Assembly (NCBI RefSeq): GCF_000178155.2
Contig: NZ_ADKM02000069.1
Span: 1-56,641, forward strand
Direction: 5' to 3'
Origin: Hominimerdicola alba 8
GTDB lineage: Bacteria; Bacillota; Clostridia; Oscillospirales; Ruminococcaceae
Length of the DNA: 56,641 bases
Shown here piece after piece: positions 53,493 through 56,641 of the stretch (its first letter is position 1; every line of letters starts with the position of its first letter). Below the pieces are notes generated by a model. It had not been told where the DNA came from. It searched no databases and saw only the letters and a list, made by a program, of their open reading frames with translations. A program made the position numbers and the translations under genes.

Positions 53493-54829
53493 ACTTTACA
53501 GAGAGCATAAAAATGGCGTTCTCCTCGCTGGCTATCAACAAAATGAGGTCTTTCCTGACAATGCTGGGTATCATAATCGGTATCAGCGCGGTCATCACCA
53601 TTACAACCATCGGTAATTCGATCTCCAACACGCTGACCAATACTTTCAACCAGCTGGGACCAAGCAAACTGATAATCTACCCGGAGGTCAGAGAAGAGTA
53701 TGAAGGCGAGTGGGAAGATCTGCCTGAGAATGAGCAGATGACACTTGAACAGATACAGGAACTTATAAACCTGCACCCCAATGAATTGACATACAGCTGC
53801 AACGACATGTATGGCGCTGTTGAAACGGTCAACCTTAACGGCGACCCTGTACAAGCAGGGATGCTGGGCGTTTCAGATGACTATTTCGACCAGTTCAAAA
53901 AACAGATAGTACAAGGCAGAGCGATCAGCAAGGAAGACATGATGAAACAGAAAAACACCTGTCTGGTATCTGAGTTCTTCTGCGAACAGTACTTCGGCAC
54001 AACGGAAAATGTCATCGGCAAGACCATCAAGTACAACACTCTTTCAGGAAGCAATGCAGGCAGAAACCTAAAACTGACCATAGTCGGCGTAATGGAATAC
54101 ACCGATCTTGAGAAAAACGAGCTGGGTATAAATCGTGCAAGAAATGAGCAGGATAAACTGAGCATCAAAACATACATATTTATGCCTTACAACACCATGC
54201 TGAAAGAAAAGAGCCTGACCGCTAAGGAAACGATACTTAATTCTGCTGAGATAGGCTGGACAAATGAATGCAGCAAAGAACAGGCTAAGGCTTATATAAA
54301 AGACTACTTTGACCCTATTTACGAGAAAAACGAGCAGTGGGGAATTGAAATTTATGACAGTGAAGATGATCTGAAAATGATAAACACGGTGCTGAATGTG
54401 GTCACCATCGCAATATCAATAATTGCTGCGATCTCGCTGATAGTCGGCGGTGTCGGCGTAATGAACATCATGCTGGTAAGCATACTTGAACGTACCCGTG
54501 AGATCGGTGTGCGCAAGGCGTTGGGCGCACTGAACACGGATATACGCAGTCAGTTCGTCATCGAAGCAATAATAATCTGTCTGACAGGCGGTACGATAGG
54601 CGTTATCATCGGCATAGTAAACGGCGTGCTGATAAGCAAGATAGCATCTATGGCACTGCAAACATTTGCGGCAGAGTATGCCGAGTACATAATCCTGACG
54701 GTTCAGCCGTCAATACCAGCGATAATAATTTCGCTGGCATTCTCGATGCTGACAGGACTTATCTTTGGTTACTACCCCGCAAAACGCGCAGGCAACATGA
54801 ACCCGATAGACGCACTGAGATACGAATAA
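53489..54829 (+). CDS. MacB-type ABC transporter permease
   Basis: 446 residues, four-helix MacB/FtsX topology: helix near 20-42 (MLGIIIGISAVITITTIG), a MacB extracellular domain (about 50-300), and three helices at the end with the motif MNIMLVSILERTREIGVRKALGA (in part). Overlaps the ATPase gene by 4 bases. Mechanotransmission-type exporter for peptides, antibiotics or toxins; substrate unknown. Followed by a terminator. Confidence 0.92.
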   Translation: MNFTESIKMAFSSLAINKMRSFLTMLGIIIGISAVITITTIGNSISNTLTNTFNQLGPSKLIIYPEVREEYEGEWEDLPENEQMTLEQIQELINLHPNELTYSCNDMYGAVETVNLNGDPVQAGMLGVSDDYFDQFKKQIVQGRAISKEDMMKQKNTCLVSEFFCEQYFGTTENVIGKTIKYNTLSGSNAGRNLKLTIVGVMEYTDLEKNELGINRARNEQDKLSIKTYIFMPYNTMLKEKSLTAKETILNSAEIGWTNECSKEQAKAYIKDYFDPIYEKNEQWGIEIYDSEDDLKMINTVLNVVTIAISIIAAISLIVGGVGVMNIMLVSILERTREIGVRKALGALNTDIRSQFVIEAIIICLTGGTIGVIIGIVNGVLISKIASMALQTFAAEYAEYIILTVQPSIPAIIISLAFSMLTGLIFGYYPAKRAGNMNPIDALRYE

Positions 54830-54834
54830 AAAAC

Positions 54835-54876
54835 AATTGCAGTCTGAGGAATATCTCCACAGGCTGCAATTTTTGT
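54835..54876 (+). terminator. Terminator of the efflux operon
   Basis: AATTGCAG (54835-54842) pairs with CTGCAATT (54864-54871), followed by TTTGTTG. Confidence 0.65.
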
Positions 54877-54920
54877 TGTATATAAAACAGTCAATAATCG
54901 CGCTTGAAATTTTGGCAAAT

Positions 54921-54944
54921 AAAAAAGCCCCCAGTATTCCGGGG
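54921..54944 (-). terminator. Terminator of the dockerin gene
   Basis: Read leftwards: CCCC (plus 54941-54944), GGAATACT loop, GGGGG, then CTTTTTTATTTG. Confidence 0.65.
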
Positions 54945-54967
54945 ACTAATTTGCAAAATTTGTAAAA

Positions 54968-55346
54968 TCAGATGATCTGTCTTTTGACAGCAAAAGCAAT
55001 CTTTACGACATCAATGACATTGACTTTGCCATCACCGCTGACATCAGCAGCAGAGGGATCATCAAGGGACTTGATGCCTTTTACATGTGCGCAAACAAGA
55101 GAAAGATCAGTAACATTAAACTTATCATCACCATTAACATCAGCCCAGACAGGAGCGCTTATCTGCTTATCAGCATCATCAGGTATCTCAGGCTGAGGTT
55201 CTTCACTGGTCACACACTCGGTAACAGCGTCATCATCAAGCACAGGCGCTAAGGGTTCAGCAAAAGCAGAAAAGGAAAAAACTGCAAAGACCGGCAAAAA
55301 CAACTGCAAAAGCGGATAATTTCTTGAAATTCTCGTTGATCTTCAT
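54968..55346 (-). CDS. Secreted dockerin-domain protein with a frameshift in the signal peptide
   Basis: Start ATG at 55346, preceded by GGGGGG. The first frame gives a signal peptide (MKINENFKKLSAFAVVFAG...) and runs into a stop. The dockerin frame joins it if one base of the run of six A at 55276-55281 (plus strand) is dropped, giving ...FSAFAEPLAPV with a clean AFA cleavage site. The mature part is only an acidic linker and a type I dockerin with two calcium repeats (DVNGDDKFNVTDLSLVCAHVK, in part, and DVSGDGKVNVIDVVKIAFAV). It would dock to a cohesin on the cell surface or scaffold; no catalytic module is present. May be slippage-controlled, broken, or a base-call error. Confidence 0.75.
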
Positions 55347-55539
55347 TCTGCATCCCCCCATAAATTTTTGTTAAAATAAAATCTTATTTACTATATTCAT
55401 AATAACACAGAGCAAGTCAAATGTCAACAGTTTAGTTTACACTTTGTATCAATTTACATAAACCGAAGTAAATTGTTTTGACCAATTGACAAACTGAACA
55501 ATTTCATTTCTTGTTAAGACAAGTCAACCGCCAAAGCCC

Positions 55540-55568
55540 TTGAAAAGACCGAAATAATATGATATACT
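55540..55568 (+). promoter_or_regulatory. Promoter of the phosphotransferase gene
   Basis: TTGAAA (55540-55545), 17-base spacer, TATACT (55563-55568). The rest of the 270-base gap is AT-rich without genes. Confidence 0.65.
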
Positions 55569-55618
55569 ATCATCATAGAGAAAAAACAAAATGAAAATAA
55601 TTTAAGAAAGAAGATAAA

Positions 55619-56389
55619 ATGAAAACAGAAAATTACCCGAAAGAGTTGCTTTTGCTGATAAAAGGTCAGGATTTTTGTATAAACAGCACAGGCATGTCAG
55701 GCAGTCAAGTGCTGGAAAGCAACAATGCGGTGCTGAAAATACAGCCATCGGCAGAATGTTTCAGCGAGGAAGTCAAAATGCTGAAATGGCTGGACGGTCG
55801 TATGCCTGTACCAAAAGTGCTGTATCACGGCGTTTCAGCGAACAAAAGCTATCTGCTGATGACCAAGATCAAGGGCAGAATGGCTTGCGACCCGATCTAT
55901 CTGACAGCCCCCGAACTTCTCATACCACTTTTGGCTGATGCACTTAAACGTTTATGGTCGGCAGACATAACAACCTGTCCCAGAAAACGCACACTTGATG
56001 TTGAACTATCAGAGATAGAACCAAGACTTGATATCCTTGAAACAACGCAGTTTATGCGAAAAGAAGGCTTTTCAAGCCCACACGAACTATTCAGATGGCT
56101 GATAGAAAATCGTCCGCAGGAAGAGTATGTACTGAGTCACGGCGACTTCTGTCTGCCAAATATTTTTCTTTCGGGCGAAAGTTTTTCGGGCTATATTGAT
56201 CTGGGCGATGCAGGAATTGCTGACAAGTGGCGTGATATATCACTCTGCTACAGGAGCCTGAAACACAATGTTGACGGCACTTACGGCAGATATGAAGGCG
56301 TTGATCCCGACAGATTATTTATTGAATTGGGTATAAAAAAGGACGAGAAAAAGCTCAGATACTATCTTCTGCTTGATGAGCTTTTCTAA
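55619..56389 (+). CDS. APH(3')-like aminoglycoside/small-molecule phosphotransferase
   Basis: 256 residues. Motifs of the APH(3') group: GMSGSQVLE near the start, AVLKIQP (ATP lysine), VLSHGDFCLPNIFL (catalytic loop with D) and YIDLGDAGIADKWRDI (metal-binding D). The C-terminus KLRYYLLLDELF matches the usual APH(3') ending. It would phosphorylate an aminoglycoside or a related metabolite; many chromosomal homologues have unknown natural substrates. Ribosome binding site AAGAAAGAAG is weak. A HAD phosphatase gene starts 22 bases later. Confidence 0.85.
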   Translation: MKTENYPKELLLLIKGQDFCINSTGMSGSQVLESNNAVLKIQPSAECFSEEVKMLKWLDGRMPVPKVLYHGVSANKSYLLMTKIKGRMACDPIYLTAPELLIPLLADALKRLWSADITTCPRKRTLDVELSEIEPRLDILETTQFMRKEGFSSPHELFRWLIENRPQEEYVLSHGDFCLPNIFLSGESFSGYIDLGDAGIADKWRDISLCYRSLKHNVDGTYGRYEGVDPDRLFIELGIKKDEKKLRYYLLLDELF

Positions 56390-56411
56390 AAATTTTCGTA
56401 AGGAATGTAAA

Positions 56412-56641
56412 ATGAATAAGATAATGTTTTTTGATATCGATGGGACGCTTATCCCCGAAAAAAAGGGCGCTAAAGTCCCGGAAAGCACAATAACAGCCCT
56501 TGAAAAGGCTAAAAAAGCGGGTAATCTGCTTTTTGTTAACACAGGGCGACCTGACGTAAATGTAAACGAAGATATAACTTCGCTGGGATTTAACGGATTC
56601 GTTTATGGATGCGGAACTATGGTGGTATGTGACGGCAAGGA
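56412..56641 (+). CDS. HAD-superfamily (Cof-type) hydrolase, partial
   Basis: At least 76 residues, cut by the right edge. It starts MNKIMFFDIDGTLIPE with the HAD nucleophile motif DxDGT (D8, D10), then VNTGRPDV, typical of Cof-type sugar-phosphate phosphatases. Ribosome binding site AAGGAATG. Same direction as the phosphotransferase gene and likely cotranscribed. Confidence 0.85.
   Translation, partial: MNKIMFFDIDGTLIPEKKGAKVPESTITALEKAKKAGNLLFVNTGRPDVNVNEDITSLGFNGFVYGCGTMVVCDGK

Noticed and set aside
1-56641. CRISPR arrays, rRNA and tRNA genes
   Set aside because: No regularly spaced direct repeats, no rRNA signatures and no cloverleaf-forming sequences with CCA ends were seen.

Overview
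The window looks like a chromosomal segment of an anaerobic Clostridia bacterium of the Ruminococcus albus type. The evidence is two dockerin-type sequences (one a decayed remnant), a hydA2-hydS-adhE-rex [FeFe]-hydrogenase/ethanol locus of the kind known from R. albus, DUF6076 and large-serine-recombinase element genes, and consistent GGAGG ribosome binding sites. The genus call is inference from gene content, not from a marker gene.

Layout. 1-3.9 kb: regulators read leftwards: a broken sigma-factor gene running off the left edge, an XRE regulator and an ECF-like sigma factor with a long C-terminal domain and a CRE-like site in its leader. 3.9-9.1 kb: a mobile-element zone with a DUF6076 gene, a structured non-coding stretch, small element genes, a complete large serine recombinase, a tyrosine-recombinase remnant and a truncated SLOG-family gene. 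9.4-15.2 kb: metabolic genes on the plus strand: flavodoxin-like oxidoreductase with LysR regulator, LysE exporter, pdxS-pdxT (PLP synthase), a C-terminally truncated MocR/PdxR-like regulator and a B3/B4-domain protein. 15.3-21.6 kb: a graveyard of mobile DNA: a MobC-like gene with no relaxase, a candidate oriT, an intact tyrosine recombinase enclosed by a perfect 20-bp inverted repeat, a SLOG gene, a helicase fragment joined to an acyltransferase fragment, and a nucleotidyltransferase-like gene fused to the tail of an ISL3-type transposase. 21.5-22.1 kb holds further remnants (integrase N-terminus, frameshifted AAA ATPase).

22.2-32.2 kb: a leftward operon: LysR regulator, rex, adhE, an APH-like phosphotransferase, two NuoE-like [2Fe-2S] proteins, the putative H2 sensor HydS (hydrogenase plus PAS), a SpoIIE-like phosphatase and the hydrogenase HydA2. 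It links redox sensing, ethanol formation and H2 evolution. This block lies between two inverted copies of the ISL3-type element, one a 3' fragment (20543-21098) and one complete in length (32434-34282) with a frameshifted transposase.

34.3-35.3 kb: serine-recombinase and tyrosine-integrase remnants. 35.4-40.2 kb: low-molecular-weight protein tyrosine phosphatase, a GlpABC-like three-gene set (two flavoproteins plus DUF1667) and a membrane-anchored pseudokinase. 40.2-44.0 kb: a leftward zinc operon zur-znuA-znuC-znuB-lipoprotein behind a consensus promoter with two candidate Zur boxes. 44.5-56.6 kb: mostly housekeeping genes on the plus strand: aminotransferase, trpS, an FtsX-like permease, a small membrane protein, ychF, a MacA/MacB-type efflux operon, a leftward dockerin protein with a homopolymer frameshift in its signal peptide, an APH-like kinase, and the start of a HAD phosphatase cut by the right edge.
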